Assembly: GCA_030762935.1 (NCBI GenBank)
Contig: CM060880.1
Span: forward strand, 12,434,501 to 12,498,500
Direction of reading: 5' to 3'
From: Hymenopus coronatus
Lineage: Eukaryota > Arthropoda > Insecta > Mantodea > Hymenopodidae
Length of the DNA stretch: 64,000 bases
Shown here: positions 1-11,545 of the stretch, in pieces
Layout: each line of letters opens with the position of its first letter
Numbering within the stretch: the stretch's first letter is position 1
Made by a program: the position numbers and the translations under genes
The notes under the pieces: model-generated
What the model saw: only the letters and a program-made list of their open reading frames with translations
Told to the model about the DNA's origin: nothing
Database searches by the model: none

Positions 1-575
1 AAGTAAAATCAAAGCACTAATCGACTGAAAAATAAACTGAGAACAAATGCGCTCTTTCATCGTTTCTTGTTCCCGCATAAGCGTAAAGGTTTTGTCTCCA
101 TTAAAATCTAGATGAATATTTTCCGGTTTACCTGTACATGCGCAGGACACTTATCTAACAGACATGGACACAATGCTTTCCTCATTCGAAATGTAGATAT
201 GTTAAGACTATCGTGTGTTCTCATATTCTTCACGATGCTAAAAGAAAACAGGTTCTTTTAGGTATTCGCCGAAATTCTGTTGTCCGCAGGGTTGTATATT
301 TTGAGTATAGATGCATTTTATACGCATTTCTTAGAATGTACAAAGCATTTGTTTAGTGGAGTATTTTTATTATTATATGTTTATTTTGAAAAAAATAAAT
401 TGCATGCTTTAAAATTGCAATACACATTTAACACACGAACAGTCAGCACTTAAATAAATTCACTACAAAGCATAAACTGTGTACACTACATATCCAAAAA
501 TTAGAATTTGTTGTTGTTTCTAAAGACACTTTCATTTCAAAAATACTAATTCAATAAAAAACATCCATGCTTTAT
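1..575. other. AT-rich DNA with no recognised feature
   Basis: I see no gene, RNA or recognised repeat here. The sequence is AT-rich and has no open frame that resembles a known family. If gene A runs off the left edge, this is part of its last intron. I looked on the minus strand for the expected C-terminal exon (a WNK-like motif as in gene B exon 6) and did not find it. Confidence 0.5.
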
Positions 576-1386
576 TACTTTCTCTACACGTGCTATGTAC
601 ATTGTGTATGGAGAAGGTATTGCATTCCACCCAAAAAATTCGATACCGAGATTTCACCGTAAATATATGTTTTGAGACCCCCTGAATCAAAAAAAAAACA
701 TTTTTAGAAACATATCCGTGTGTGTCTGTCTATCTGTCTGTGTGTGTGTCTGTGGGCAGCCTAGCTCAAAAACGAAAATACCGCTAAAAACCAAACTTGG
801 CATTTAAGTTCGGTATCTTCCAAGGATGCGACACGAAGATTTTCAAGAATATCCTCCCATATCATATATTAAAGATATTTACACGAGAAATAAAATGTAT
901 ATCTTGAATTTTTTGGGAATAGCCTCTGAAGACTACTTTATTCTGGACGAATTTTACGGAATTTTGAATAACTGCTAAACCGTAAGAGATGGACAAAAAC
1001 TTACTGCACAGAAAATGTCGAGCACATTAAAACACACAATTTATGTCGTATACATTTTTTTCGTGTGGTTGATCGTTTTTTAGATATCCCTTGTTTTTGT
1101 TTTCAGCTTTGAAAAACTTAATACTTTTCTCATACAGGAATTTGTCAACTCCTGTCCATACAAACAAAGGAACTTCAGTCACATAGTGACCAGCTTTTGA
1201 CTGTCACTTTAACCTATGGTACTCCCTTATTTCGCTTCTACTTACAAGGAAGCAAGCAATAAGAATATTTCTTCTAATTTTTTCTCGATTAGCATGAAGT
1301 AAATAGAAGCATATACTTTTTAACAATAATTTGTTGCAGAGATGTAGATAAAGTCATGTGAATGAAACACATCAGATTTTTTTTTT
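576..1386 (+). repeat. HH repeat, forward, near-complete
   Basis: This copy shows the family layout in order. The head hairpin begins TACTTTCTCTACACG and is followed by a block ending CACCGTAAATATATG. Next come a GT/GTCT microsatellite, the block AGCTCAAAAACGAAAA and the block AAGGATGCGACACGAAG. The tail carries GTAGATAAAGT, then ATGTGAATGAAACACAT and a T-run. About 80 bp are missing in the middle, after CGAAGATTTTCAAGAATATCC. No coding function is claimed. Confidence 0.88.
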
Positions 1387-2264
1387 TCTTGGCATGTTTT
1401 AGGCACGTGCAGTAAAAGTTATAGCCATCTATCATCCAATTTTCAGATTCAGCGCAATATTAATGTGAAGAATAGTATGAAAATTGAATACGAGGTTAAA
1501 TATTTGCAGATTTTGCTTATGATGTTATTTGAGCAACTTGCAGTCGGTCGTACATGCAGACACACTTTGTGTATTATACTTTGGCCTCTTATATGCGCAA
1601 ACGTCCTGGAAAAGTGGGGGGGGGGGATTGTAGTGGCTGAAGTTGAGCAGAGGAATGCATACAGTAAACTATGGGCATGCATACCAACATCCTAACAAAT
1701 AACATACACTCACTAGGGATGCCTAAAAAGTAACAGAGGGAAGGGAAATATTTTCAACAATGGAAATCCACTGCAAACAAGTACACCTACTAAGAAACAC
1801 GCGTTATTCCTGGAACTCATGCTACGAAATCGTTCAGTTATACCCTATTGTCGACAGAATTCTCAATTAGATACCTTCAATCACCTAATGTAAACATGTA
1901 TTTTTATATTCATATACTAAAATGTGTTCATTTACTGTTAAAAATTTGTATCGAAATGGTTTTCATTTCGATACAGATTCTCACGCTTGCGCGCTACCTT
2001 ACTAATGACTGTTCACGTATATATATACGAATCATAAGAAATATATAATTATATATAAGAATTATAAGAATATATAATTATTTCCCGAATCTAAACTCAT
2101 AATATTACATAAGCAACGCAAAGTAGGTCATGACATTGACATCACAGAGGCGAGGAAATCAATAACCCAGTGCATACACGCTAGTTCTACTTCCAACCAA
2201 AATATTTATTTTTGCGAAAATATTTATATTTACATACCAGTGTTTCACTACTAATACCATTGAT
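1387..2264. other. Unassigned AT-rich stretch
   Basis: No gene is supported. It holds a run of about ten G near 1617-1627 and alternating ATATA/TTATAAGAATAT sequence near 2015-2085. Two short antiparallel open frames at 1449-1695 overlap and resemble nothing I know. Confidence 0.4.
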
Positions 2265-2477
2265 TTTTTTTTTCTTAACGTGCTTTAACTTGGTCGGTCC
2301 TATCGGACGATGAATGAAATTGGTGAAATGATGCTCAAATGATCTCGGGGTCCATGGAGCTCAAAGTTACTCAACATTCGTCTTCTCAGGATAAGGGAAA
2401 ACTCTGAAAAAAACCTTATCCGGGTAACCCAGCCTAAGCGAGATTCGAACTCACGACCACACCACATTACCCAGGCA
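2265..2477 (-). repeat. tRNA-derived SINE family S1
   Basis: Read on the minus strand, it starts with a tRNA-like head (degenerate box A, then box B within GTTCGAATCTCGC). A body follows with GGGTTACCCGGATAAGG and CATGGACCCCGAGATC, and then a tail ending near a T/A run. The same unit occurs at 8014, 28577, 31553, 48337 and 59465, so it is a dispersed SINE rather than a tRNA gene. This copy has lost part of the anticodon region. Confidence 0.8.
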
Positions 2478-2579
2478 CGCTCTGATTATGATGTTATGAA
2501 CTCTAAAATGAATGCATGAAAAATGGTTCCATATTGTTATATTTCACATGTGCAGCTAAGCGACACAATTTATGCAATA

Positions 2580-2868
2580 AGTGCAGAATCCGACTGCTTC
2601 TGTGGTCGAGTGATCAGCGAGCTGATTTCTCATCCGGAGGTCCCGGGTTCGATTCCCACCTCGGCCGGAGAATTTTTCTTAAACCAGAATTGTTCCTTAT
2701 CCTCCACACAGTCTGGAAGTATGTGTGTCAGGAAAATAAAATGATTTAAACCCAACGTGAAGAACCTATAGACGAGTTGTTTCTGATGCAAAATCGCCCC
2801 CGATATGATCTTAGATCTAAAAGGGGGCTATATAAATGAAGCAATAAAAAAGTTAATAATTATAACAA
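2580..2868 (+). repeat. tRNA-derived SINE family S6
   Basis: A tRNA-like head (TCTGTGGTCGAGTGATCAGC, then box B GGGTTCGATTCCC) is followed by an unrelated body with a paired CGCCCCCGATATGATC / AAAGGGGGC segment. The tail is an A-rich run (GCAATAAAAAAG), typical of a SINE 3' end. A diverged relative lies at 40515-40640. Confidence 0.65.
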
Positions 2869-2904
2869 TTGTAGAGAAAGTCATGTGAATGGAACACAGA
2901 TTTT
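2869..2904 (+). repeat. HH repeat tail fragment abutting the next HH head
   Basis: Only the last 35 bp of the repeat are present (GTAGAGAAAGTCATGTGAAT, then the acceptor arm and TTTTT). The T-run continues directly into the head hairpin of the next copy, so this is a head-to-tail junction. Confidence 0.7.
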
Positions 2905-3678
2905 TACTTTCTCTACACATACTATGTACATAATGTATAGAGAAGGTATTGCACTCCGCCAAAAATTCGATACTGAGATTTCACCGGAAATATATGTTTT
3001 AGGGTCCCCCGTATTCAAACAAAACATTTTCTGAAAAAGGTCCGTGTGTGTGTCTGTGTGTGAGTCCCTGTGACTGTGAACACGATAACTCAAATCGATA
3101 AGTCGGTTAAATACCAAACTTGGTATTTAAGTTTGGTATCTTCCAGGGATGCGACACGAGTATTTTGAGAAAAATCCCCCCACCCCAAACTTCCCTTTAC
3201 ATAGAACTTTTTTCGAAAATGTTTATTTTCTCAAAAATGGCTTTAACGATTTTTATTAAAATACCGTATATTAAAGACATTTATCTGACAAATAAAATGT
3301 ATATCTTGAATTTTCTGAGAATAGCTTCTGAACACTGCTTTATTCTGGATGAATTTTACGGAATTTTGCATAACTGCTAAACCGTAAGAGATGGACAAAA
3401 ACTTACCACACAGAAAAATGTAGAGCACGTTAAAACACACAATTTATGTAATATACATTTTCTCCTGTAGTTGATCGTTTTTGGGATATTCTTTGTTTTT
3501 GGTTTCAGCTTTAAAAAACTTATACTTTTCTCATACAGGAATTTGTCAACTCCTGTCCATACAAAGGAACTTCAGTCAAATAGCAACCAGCTTTTGACTA
3601 TCACTTTAACCTATGGTATTCCTTTATTTCGCTTCTATTTACATGGAAGCAAGTAATGTGACTATTTCTGCTAATTTT
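2905..3678 (+). repeat. HH repeat, forward, tail lost at tandem junction
   Basis: The copy is complete from the head hairpin to TATTTCTGCTAATTTTT, where it fuses to the head of the next forward copy. The last ~100 bp (tail motif and tail hairpin) are absent. A stop-free frame of 86 codons at 3120-3380 is shared in sequence with other copies (see the finding on the shared frame). Confidence 0.88.
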
Positions 3679-4518
3679 TACTTTCTCTACATGTACTATG
3701 TACCTATTGTATTCCATCCAAAAATTCCGAGATTTCACCGGAAATACCTGTTTTGGGCCCCCCCCCTGAATAAAAAAAAAAACATTTTTACAAAAATGTC
3801 CGTGTGTGTCTGTGGACCGCATAGCTCAAAAACGAAAAGACCGTTAAATACCAAACTTGGTATTTCAGTTTCGCATCTTCCAAGGATGCGACACGAAGAT
3901 TTTCAAGAAAATTCCCCAACCCCCAACTACCCGTTACATGGAACATTTTTCGAAAATTTTTGATTTTCTTAAAAATGGGTCTAACGATTTTGATTAAAAT
4001 GTCAAAGATTAAAGATATTTACCTGACAAATAAAATATATATCTTGAATTTTCTGGGAATAGCTTCTGAAGACTACTTTATTCTGGATGAATTGTGCCAA
4101 ATTTTGCATAAATGCTAAACCGTAAGAGATGGACAAAATCTTACCACATAGAAAATGTAGAGCACATTAAAGCACACAATTTATGTTATATACATTTTTT
4201 TCGTGGAGTTGATTGTTTTTAAGATATTCCTTGTTATTAGTTTCCGCTTTGAAAAATTTGTACTTTTCTCATACATGAATTTGTCAACTCCTATCCGTAC
4301 AAGCAAAGGAACTTCAGTAATATAGCAACCAGCTTTTGACTATCCTTTAATCTATGGTACTCCCTTATTTCTCTTCTACTTACAAGGAAGCAAGTAATAA
4401 GACTATTTCAGCTAATTTTTCTCGATTAGCTTGAAATAAATAGAGGCATAAGCTTTTTAACAATAATTTATTACAGAGATGTAGAGAAAGTCATGCGAAT
4501 GTCAAACATCAGTATTTT
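3679..4518 (+). repeat. HH repeat, forward, near-complete
   Basis: Second member of the tandem pair. The head hairpin is degenerate: its right arm is mostly lost (ACTATGTACCTATTGTATTCC). The tail is intact up to GTCATGCGAATGTCAAACATC. Confidence 0.87.
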
Positions 4519-5002
4519 ATTGATTCGAGACTGTCCTTCCATCAGATATAATATAAACTGGATCAGCGATAAATTGCTGTCTGTGACATGTCCGGAGCAG
4601 TTATTACAAAAACAGTTATTCCTCCCATTGTCAGGGAAGTGTGTGTGCTGCTTTCATCATTTGTTCATGTTGAATGTGTATGGAGGGCAGTATTGATTAT
4701 TTTTACTATCCCATGCTGTTCATCAATAAATAGTTTTGCCGCAGTGTAACTGTCTGTGTCAGTAATCAGAGGCCTCAATTTTCTATTTAACATCGTGTGG
4801 GGAAAAATATTCTGTTGACTGTAACTGGTGACTTTTAGAGAGGAAGATAGAGATATCGACGAGTGTATTGAAATACGAGTATTTGGCGTCTTTACTTTCT
4901 TTATCAATGACATCGCATACAATATGCGCACGATTTCATGGGCGCTCGACTTCCCAGTATTCATTCGGCACTTTTCACACAATTTCGCAAGCAAAGCAAA
5001 AA
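4519..5002. other. Unassigned stretch between opposed HH repeats
   Basis: This non-repetitive stretch of about 480 bp lies between a forward and a reverse HH copy, so the two tails face each other. A minus-strand open frame spans 4665-5057 (130 codons) but runs into the neighbouring repeat tail and resembles no known protein. Confidence 0.4.
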
Positions 5003-5819
5003 AAAAAAAAATCTGTTGTGTTCCATTCACATGACTTTCTCTACATCTCTGCAACAAAATACTGCTAAAAAGCTTATGCTTCTATTTGCTTCATGCTAAT
5101 CCAGAAAAAAAAATAGCAGAAATAGTCTTATCAGTTACTTCCTTGTAACTGAAGGGAAATAAAGAAGTACCATAGTCAAAAACTGGTGCTATATGATTGA
5201 AATTCCTTTGTTTGTATGTACAGGAGCTGACAAATTCCTGTATGAGAAAAGTATAACTATTTTAAAGCTGAAACTAATAACAAGGGATATCTAAAAAACG
5301 ACCAACTCCACTAAAAAAATGTATATAACATAAATTGTGTGTTTTAACGAGCTCTACATTTGTGTGTGGTAGTTTTTGTCTATCTCTTACGGTTTACCAG
5401 TTATGCAAAACTCCGCGAAATTTATTCAGAATAAAGATTTTATTTATCATGTAAATATCTTTAATATACGATATTTTCATCAAAATCGTTAGATCCATTT
5501 TTGTGAAAATCAAAATTTTCGAAAATGTTTCCATGTAAAGGGAGAATTTTCTTGAAGATCTTCGTGTCGCATTCTTGGAAAATACTGAACTTAAATACAA
5601 GTTTGGTATTAAACGGACTTTTCGTTTTTGAGCTATGCTGCCCAGAGACACACACACATACGCTTAGACAGACACACTGATGGATCTTTTTTCTAAAAAT
5701 GCTATTTTTGGATTCAGGTGTCCTAAAACGTGTATTTCCGGTGAAATGTCGGTATATAATTTTTGATTGCAATACAATACCTTCTCTATACACTATATAC
5801 ATAGTACTTGTAGAGAAAG
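5003..5819 (-). repeat. HH repeat, reverse, near-complete
   Basis: It begins with the tail hairpin (TGTGTTCCATTCACATGAC) and ends at 5819 with the head hairpin (GTACTTGTAGAGAAAG). The microsatellite block reads ACACACACATACG. The tail lies 12 bp beyond an A-run of 13. Confidence 0.88.
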
Positions 5820-6409
5820 CAATAAGACCAACAAAATAAAAGTTTTACAAAGTCTCTATGAATTTTTTGAGAATGTGCAGTAAGGAGTTATTACACGACA
5901 ATACAAGTTTAGCTTGAAGTTCTGACAGCCTGAGCAAGTTCCAGCAATGTCAAGCACTTTTGTGACATGAGTTGAGGGTGAAGCAAATGTTGGGTTGCAT
6001 TTCTAGGACCAGTCGGTTTAGGTTGGAGAAAAACTCTTGAGAGATTGCACCATACATTTCTGGATCTCTGTCCTTTGTAGTCCATTATTTACTGGTGGCT
6101 TGCACATTTTACTGCACTGAATATGAGGAGTGCAGCACCAAACAGATTGAGGATGTATTATGTGCACCACGTATGCGGTGGGTTTATAGGCCCCACGTGA
6201 TGGTAACCAAGTATGAAGCTGCTGTTGCGCTTATGTTGGCTTGTGCCTCCAGACTCCCTCCACTACCAAAAGAGTAGATCTCCACGTACCTTTGTTCAGA
6301 AGATCCACTCCGGTGATTTTGCTCGGCTCAGCTCAGTCTGCATGGGGGTTTGACTCACTCGGGTGGTAGCCACGAGGGTAGCTTAGGAGTAGTCTTACGA
6401 AATATCTGA
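5820..6409. other. Unassigned stretch
   Basis: No gene is supported. A 60-codon plus-strand frame at 6095-6277 has ordinary composition but resembles no family and has no splice sites I would trust. Confidence 0.35.
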
Positions 6410-6865
6410 CACACACCGTTATTTTCTATATTCGATTTATTTCTGACTATAAGACATGTCGACAAGCACTTTGCTTTACAATCTAACGGGTTACAATTAC
6501 TTCTAGGAGCTTTCCTTCCTTGACGACGTACGTACTAATAATCTTCTAACGAGTAAGCGCCTTGAACTTAACTGTTGCGCGTACATAGCGACTGAGTGTT
6601 GATGCATGTGCCTTGATATGTGTAGCTGAATGCGTGCCTAAACGTCCATAACTGGGTGTCCGGGTATGCGTAACTGATTCTCTAAATATCCATCAACTGA
6701 GACTGCCCTGAGCTCCCACAATCTCCTACTTATATGGTTGTTTTTCTGTTCTGGTGGCTTCTTTCTGATTGGTCAGAAAGACCGCGAACTTGGCGTTGAT
6801 GTAGCCTATAATGCATCATTTTATACCCAGAAGGCATCATAACACCCATGTGACAAACATCACAC
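6410..6865 (-). repeat. Possible solo LTR (tentative)
   Basis: On the minus strand the order is TGTGATGTTTGTCACATGGG at the outer end, a CCAAT box (ATTGG on plus at 6768-6772), a TATA-like ATATAAG about 35 bp further on (6730-6736), and an AATAAA signal at 6436-6441. The last bases read TGTGTCA. This order (promoter elements, then a poly(A) signal within ~450 bp, TG...CA ends) fits a solo LTR. I found no convincing target-site duplication, and no second copy exists in the window to define the ends. Confidence 0.3.
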
Positions 6866-7680
6866 AGTGGAAAAAGGACTTATTTCGCTACTAGTTGGGT
6901 CTTCACCATCACTTATTTCTCTATTGCACTCACACGCTCCATGAAAGGCCTAACAAAAGAGTGATTTTCTAACAAAGAGTGTTCCCCTTTCCACCATCCG
7001 AGTTTGAGTAAACAACTCTGAACTGCGCTTCTAAATATATGAAATAATTGATTATTAACACTGTTAAATACATTAACTAATTAACAATTGATAGAAATAA
7101 CAATAGTCATAGGAGCGAGGCCGACTAACGGTCTCAAGGTGAAAACAAGACATTGTAGCAACGTCCCTGCTGTGCATATTTTCAGATTCCAGAAGTCGTA
7201 ATTGTCAATTCAGTAGCAGTCAAAGTAATTCTCAAGAAAAAAAAATCAGGATAAGCTCCAAATTTTATGGATAACATCATTAATCGGATGAATCAGTAAG
7301 ATCCAGAAAGTAAACTAATCAATCGATCTGTATCTGCCCAGGAGAGGATTCTCAAACACAAGGGAGGTGGGCGAAGTGCTGAAGGTGATCTATTCTTTCT
7401 TTTCAGCTAGTGGCCACATTGTGACAGTGCCACTTGAGAAACAAAAGACCGTCACTACTGGATGACACGCAGCCAAAATGAATACCCGAGGTGTTCAACG
7501 AAGCGCCCTACTGTAATCCTGTTGCACCTGTCCAAATTGCACAACAACTCAATTGGTGCGTCAGTACGCATGTTCCTCTCTACATCCAAATGTATTTTCT
7601 ATTCCACAAAATAAATAAAAATATCCACGTCAACGATTTAAATCATGAAGTTGCATTTAGAAGCTATTATCTACATTCTC
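6866..7680. other. Unassigned stretch
   Basis: AT-rich, with no recognisable gene or repeat. The open frame at 7491-7748 runs into HH-like sequence at its end. Confidence 0.35.
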
Positions 7681-7900
7681 TTGACCTTATCTGTTCTGCA
7701 ACAAACCATTCTTACAAAAAACTTATTCTTTTATCTCCTTCACGGTAATTAACATAATCATTAGCAGAAATTGTTTTATTACATATTTTATTATAAGTTC
7801 AAGGGGAATGAGGGACTACTTTGCGATTGTCAAACCTTTTATGAGTTGTTCGCTTCGTGTGGACCTTGAAATCCCGTTCTATTTACATAACCAAGTGAAG
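7681..7900 (-). repeat. Degenerate HH repeat tail fragment, reverse
   Basis: Weak but ordered similarity to the tail half of reverse copies: TCTGCAACAAACCATTCTTAC, then AATCATTAGCAGAAATTG, then AAGGGGAATGAGGGACTAC. It is far more diverged than most copies, so it represents an older insertion. Confidence 0.45.
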
Positions 7901-8013
7901 AAAAATCTTGCGTGTTCCATTCACACGACTTTTTCTATATTCTATAAACAAAATAATTTTATAAAATATTTTTCATTTGTCTACATCATAACAATTGAGA
8001 TAAACGTTAGCAA
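7901..8013 (-). repeat. HH repeat tail fragment, reverse, ending at a SINE
   Basis: It starts AAAAATCTTGCGTGTTCCAT and runs through the tail motif to GAGATAAACGTTAGCA, where S1 SINE sequence begins. On the other side of the SINE an HH copy resumes slightly upstream of this point (CGAGATAAATATTAGCAG). The two HH parts therefore overlap by about 20 bp and may come from different copies. Confidence 0.7.
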
Positions 8014-8176
8014 GCCCGCTTGAGTGGTGTGGTGGTAGCGTGTCTGCCTTATATTCAGTTCGAATCTCGCTTAGGGTGAGTTACCCGGATAAGGTTTTTC
8101 GGGGTTTTCCTTTATCCTGAGAAGACGAATGTCGAGTAACTTTAAGCTCCATGGACTCCGAGATCATTTGAGCATC
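8014..8176 (+). repeat. tRNA-derived SINE family S1
   Basis: This forward copy shows the tRNA-like head (GAGTGGTGTGGTGGTAGCG, then a degenerate box B TCGAATCTCGCTTAGGG) and the S1 body up to CATTTGAGCATC. It sits inside HH sequence. The distal S1 tail seen in other copies is missing. Confidence 0.8.
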
Positions 8177-8905
8177 TACTACATGTTAATCGAGATAAAT
8201 ATTAGCAGAAACCGTCTTAATCCCTTGTAATCAGAAGGGAAATAAGGGAATACTCTTGGCTAAACCGACAGTCAAATATTTTAAAATGTGGTTGCTATGG
8301 GATTGAAATCCGTTACTTTGTGTGGCCAGAAGTTGACAAATTTCCATATGAGAAATGTTTTACGTATTTTAAAACTGAAACCAATAACAAGGAAAACGGT
8401 CAACTCCACGAATATATATGACATAAATTGTGTTTTAAGATCTACATTTTTTGTGTAGTACGTTTTTGTCTATCTCATACGGTCTACCAAAATTCAGAAA
8501 TATTCATCCAGAATAAATAGCTATTCAGAGGCTACTGCCAGAAAATTCAAGATACCTATATATTTTATTTGTGATGTAAATATCTTAAATATAAGAGATT
8601 TTCAATCAAAACCGTTAATAGACATTTTTGATAAAACCAAAACTGTCTAAATTTTTTCCATGTAAAGGGTAGTTTGGGGTTGGGGAATTTTCTTAAAAAT
8701 CTTCGTGTCGAATCCTTGGAGAATCTGAACTTAAATATGAAGTTTGATATTTAAGGGACTTTTCATGTTTGAGCTATGCTGCTCACAGACACACGGACAT
8801 TTTTATATGCTTTTTTTTTATTCAGGGGCTCCCAAAACATGTATTTCTCGTAACATCTCAATCACGTCTCTATACACTATGTACATAGTATATGTAGAGA
8901 AAGTG
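8177..8905 (-). repeat. HH repeat, reverse
   Basis: It continues from the SINE boundary to the head (CACTATGTACATAGTATATG, then TAGAGAAAGTG). The microsatellite is short in this copy (ACAGACACACGGACA). The tail hairpin is either supplied by the fragment before the SINE or missing. Confidence 0.85.
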
Positions 8906-10004
8906 AAAAACGATAAGCGACTTTGCCACTTGAACAAAACCATAAAGATTTGAAAATTCAAAGGAATTACAAAGCAACTAATTAATGCCACACAAATCAT
9001 TTGACGTAAATTATGTGCTTTAACGAGGGGCTGTTTCACAATGCTTGTAAAGTTTGTTTGCAATTTGGAAATATCTATTTCACAATGGAAGTTTGTAAAC
9101 TTAGCTTTACAAACTTACAGATTTACAAGTTAAATTTGATAGATTTTTACAAGTGTTAGTTTCCTAGTCAAATAGTAATTCCACTCAATAATTGTAATTT
9201 GTGTTTTATCTACAGATGTTTTAAGGTTTATAGTGTAACCTATATTTTCGTATTTGTGAAGAAAAACGCATAGAAGAGTATACAGTTATTACACTGCATA
9301 AAATGCTATTTAGTAGCAGTTCCAGTCAGAAGCACATGCTCGGGAAAGTAGAAGATAAACCATTATGGGTTAACAATTAATAATGACTTCACATGGGCTT
9401 AGGAATAGTTTGAGAGCTTAATGACTTCTTTTGTAATGACATTGAGCATGCAACAGGTAATTGTGGAGCTCAAAGCAACATCTGTATGCTGCTTTGCACT
9501 GGATGTGAATTGACTGTCAATTTGAGGCAGTTTGCAGGTATGCACGGAGTTCCTAAGGCAGAAGTGTGTGTGGAGTATCCTGCACGACACGAGCAGATGG
9601 CGGGCCGATGTGTTGTAGACGGGACACATTCTTGCTAGAATTTAGCCTCGTTCTGACGGAATGTGAGGTTTAGAGGATAGCGGGTATAAATGAGGTTGGG
9701 GATTGAAAGGAGGTAGAAAATAGTACCCCCTCTCCCATCATTGGGACTGGTCAATCAAGATTTATCCAACAAATACAGTTTAAACATCAGCGGAGGAGAG
9801 GAAAGGATACTTGCTCCTGAAAAATGCAACCGCTCGAGGAGAATATCTAGCGCTACCTCAAAATATAAAAACAACCTTCAGCTCATCCTGTGGTTAAACC
9901 CTTACCAGGGTAGGTACACAGCAACAACACCTAGAGTCACATCGAGCCTACCAGATCTCGTACGCACAGGAGGTAGCAAGATTGCTCCTCAGCGGTTGGA
10001 ATTT
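8906..10004. other. Unassigned stretch with a small perfect hairpin
   Basis: No gene is supported. An 11-bp perfect inverted repeat lies at 9089-9099 and 9106-9116 (AAGTTTGTAAA / TTTACAAACTT, loop of 6). The segment at about 9590-9720 resembles 51200-51290 (both carry GTTCTGACGG and GGAT.GCGGGT), so part of it is an old dispersed repeat. Confidence 0.4.
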
Positions 10005-10172
10005 TGACTTTTTTTTAATTTATGGATGCTCTGTAATTGCTGTGGCTCTCAGCGTCCCATTCTATACTGGGCGTGAAAGATCGCTTAATTTTGCTCAGAG
10101 GCCTCTCTATCAGGTTTGAGGTTCTTTTATATGCCGTAAATCTACGACACGGGACCAACGGGTTAGTAAGCA
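10005..10172 (-). repeat. tRNA-derived SINE family S2, 3' part
   Basis: It contains the S2 body (GACGCTGAGAACC-like on the minus strand, and CTACGACACGGGACCAACGG on plus) and starts at the T-run that marks the SINE 3' end. The tRNA-like head is missing. The full unit is at 31183-31541. Confidence 0.7.
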
Positions 10173-10497
10173 ACATATCATACCGAAATCCTGAACTCCT
10201 GTCACGAGAACACAAGTGGACCAAATTTTACAGCAGGACCCTCCATCCTCCTCTCCTTTCACACTGCAAGAGAATATATTGCGGTGGACTATGGTCAACC
10301 TGCCCTTCCTTCCGGCTATCCCGACGTTACTTTTACCACCAACAGATCCTTAATTGACATCCATGCATCTCTCCGAGCATGATCCACTCCAACCGCAAAG
10401 CTGCGGAAAGCAATATGGAACCTGTGTCTGATCCCCTCCTGCAGCTATATCGTGGGTTACTAAGACCTAAGGTTCCTCGTGACATTAGACAGTTTAC

Positions 10498-10708
10498 CTG
10501 TCGGGCACGGCATATCCTCTTGAGCACTCGCGTGATGACCCCGGGCCCGTTGTTGCCCCAGTCATCGCCTCTGAATTCGTCCCGCAGGTTCTCCAAGCAT
10601 GCCTGGGCCATCTCGTGGCCAAGACCCTCGGAGTCGAAGTTGAGCACTCCCGCAGCAACATCCGTGTTAGACTCGGCCCCCGCGAAGTTGCTCAGTCCGC
10701 TGAGCGAC
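10498..10708 (-). CDS. Alpha-1,4-glycosyltransferase gene A, exon 2
   Basis: This exon continues gene A after the DXD motif. The acceptor is TTTCTTATTGATGCAG and the first base completes the split codon left by exon 1 (phase 2). It encodes 70 full codons, residues 221-290, and ends CGA CAG before the donor GTAAAC (phase 0). Residues 270-280 read WGNNGPGVITR, the conserved NGPG block of the Gb3-synthase-like domain. Gene B exon 5 has its equivalent block (YNGPGALKR) and the same entry and exit phases. Its GC content is well above the flanks. The terminal exon that should follow is not in the window, so the gene is probably cut by the left edge; an alternative is that the gene is broken. Confidence 0.85.
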
Positions 10709-11245
10709 CTGCATCAATAAGAAACACAACATTGATTAGAAACACTACTCAGTCATTTGTGTTTAGGGTTCTGTATTGCATATGCTTTTTGTTTTGATTC
10801 TACTTTGCTTTTATGGTGAGTTGCATAATAAATCAGACATAATATACCATTCATATGACTTTCTCTTCCCACTATGGTTTACTCCTTTCTCTAGTGCTTA
10901 CCTAGAAGCATTGCATTTCATCCAAAAATGTAAGGAAATGCATCTATGAAATTTGGAAAATCCGCGGTTTATAAGGCATTGTAACATACCCATGGTGGAG
11001 TAGAATTTACACCTGCCACTTCGCATCGTTAGGAAGTAGTAGGATCAGAGTAGAGCTATATCGTAGCACATTCGTAGAGGGAGGTAGAAGACGTGATAGG
11101 GTCGTCAATGGGGTGCGAGATCGGGGAGCTATAAATAAATACACCATGGGGTGCGAGGAAACACAATACTTTTACTACCTCAGAAGAATTAACCAGAATA
11201 CGTGCTTAAGGAAATATTAGGTAAGCCGAATGGATTACCCAGTCT
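10709..11245. other. Gene A intron, unassigned part
   Basis: No repeat from the families described here is clear. The sequence ACCATTCATATGACTTTCTC near 10850 is a short degenerate HH tail echo. Confidence 0.35.
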
Positions 11246-11545
11246 CCTTAGCGCGGTGGTAGCGCAGCTGCTTACCAAGCGGGAGACCTGGGTTCGTGGA
11301 GATTTTTCCCCAGCTGGGAGAACTGGTCCGGGGTGCACTCACCTCGTGAGGTCCTTGGGGGACCCATTGAGGAGCTCTTTAATGGAGAAGTAGCGGCTCT
11401 AGGTCATGATGACCATATTAACCGGCCGGAGGGGTGGTTCGAGGCACTGAACACGTCTCACCCTCCATTACGTCTGTCATGGACCGAAATGAGGAACGCA
11501 TCGGCCGGGCGGTAGACCAAGATTCCTTGTGAACTGTCGTGCCAT
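11246..11545 (+). repeat. tRNA-derived SINE family S3
   Basis: The head resembles a glycine-type tRNA (GCGCGGTGGTAGCGCAGC, CGGGAGACCTGGGTTCG). The body carries CGGCCGGGCGGTAGACCAAG and CACGTCTCACCC. A second copy lies at 39838-40125. In this copy box B is interrupted directly after GGGTTCG. Confidence 0.75.

Noticed and set aside
3120..3380. A small conserved gene (86 codons, KFGIFQGCDT...)
   Set aside because: The same peptide recurs in many HH copies with stops and frameshifts, so it is repeat sequence; kept only as a question about an ancestral ORF.
4665..5057. 130-codon minus-strand open frame
   Set aside because: It runs from unassigned sequence into the tail of an HH repeat and resembles nothing known.
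9775..9830. 28S rRNA fragment (TTTAAACATCAGCGGAGGAG)
   Set aside because: It resembles the GCGGAGGAAAAG region at the 28S start for about 20 bases only; the sequence on both sides does not follow rRNA.
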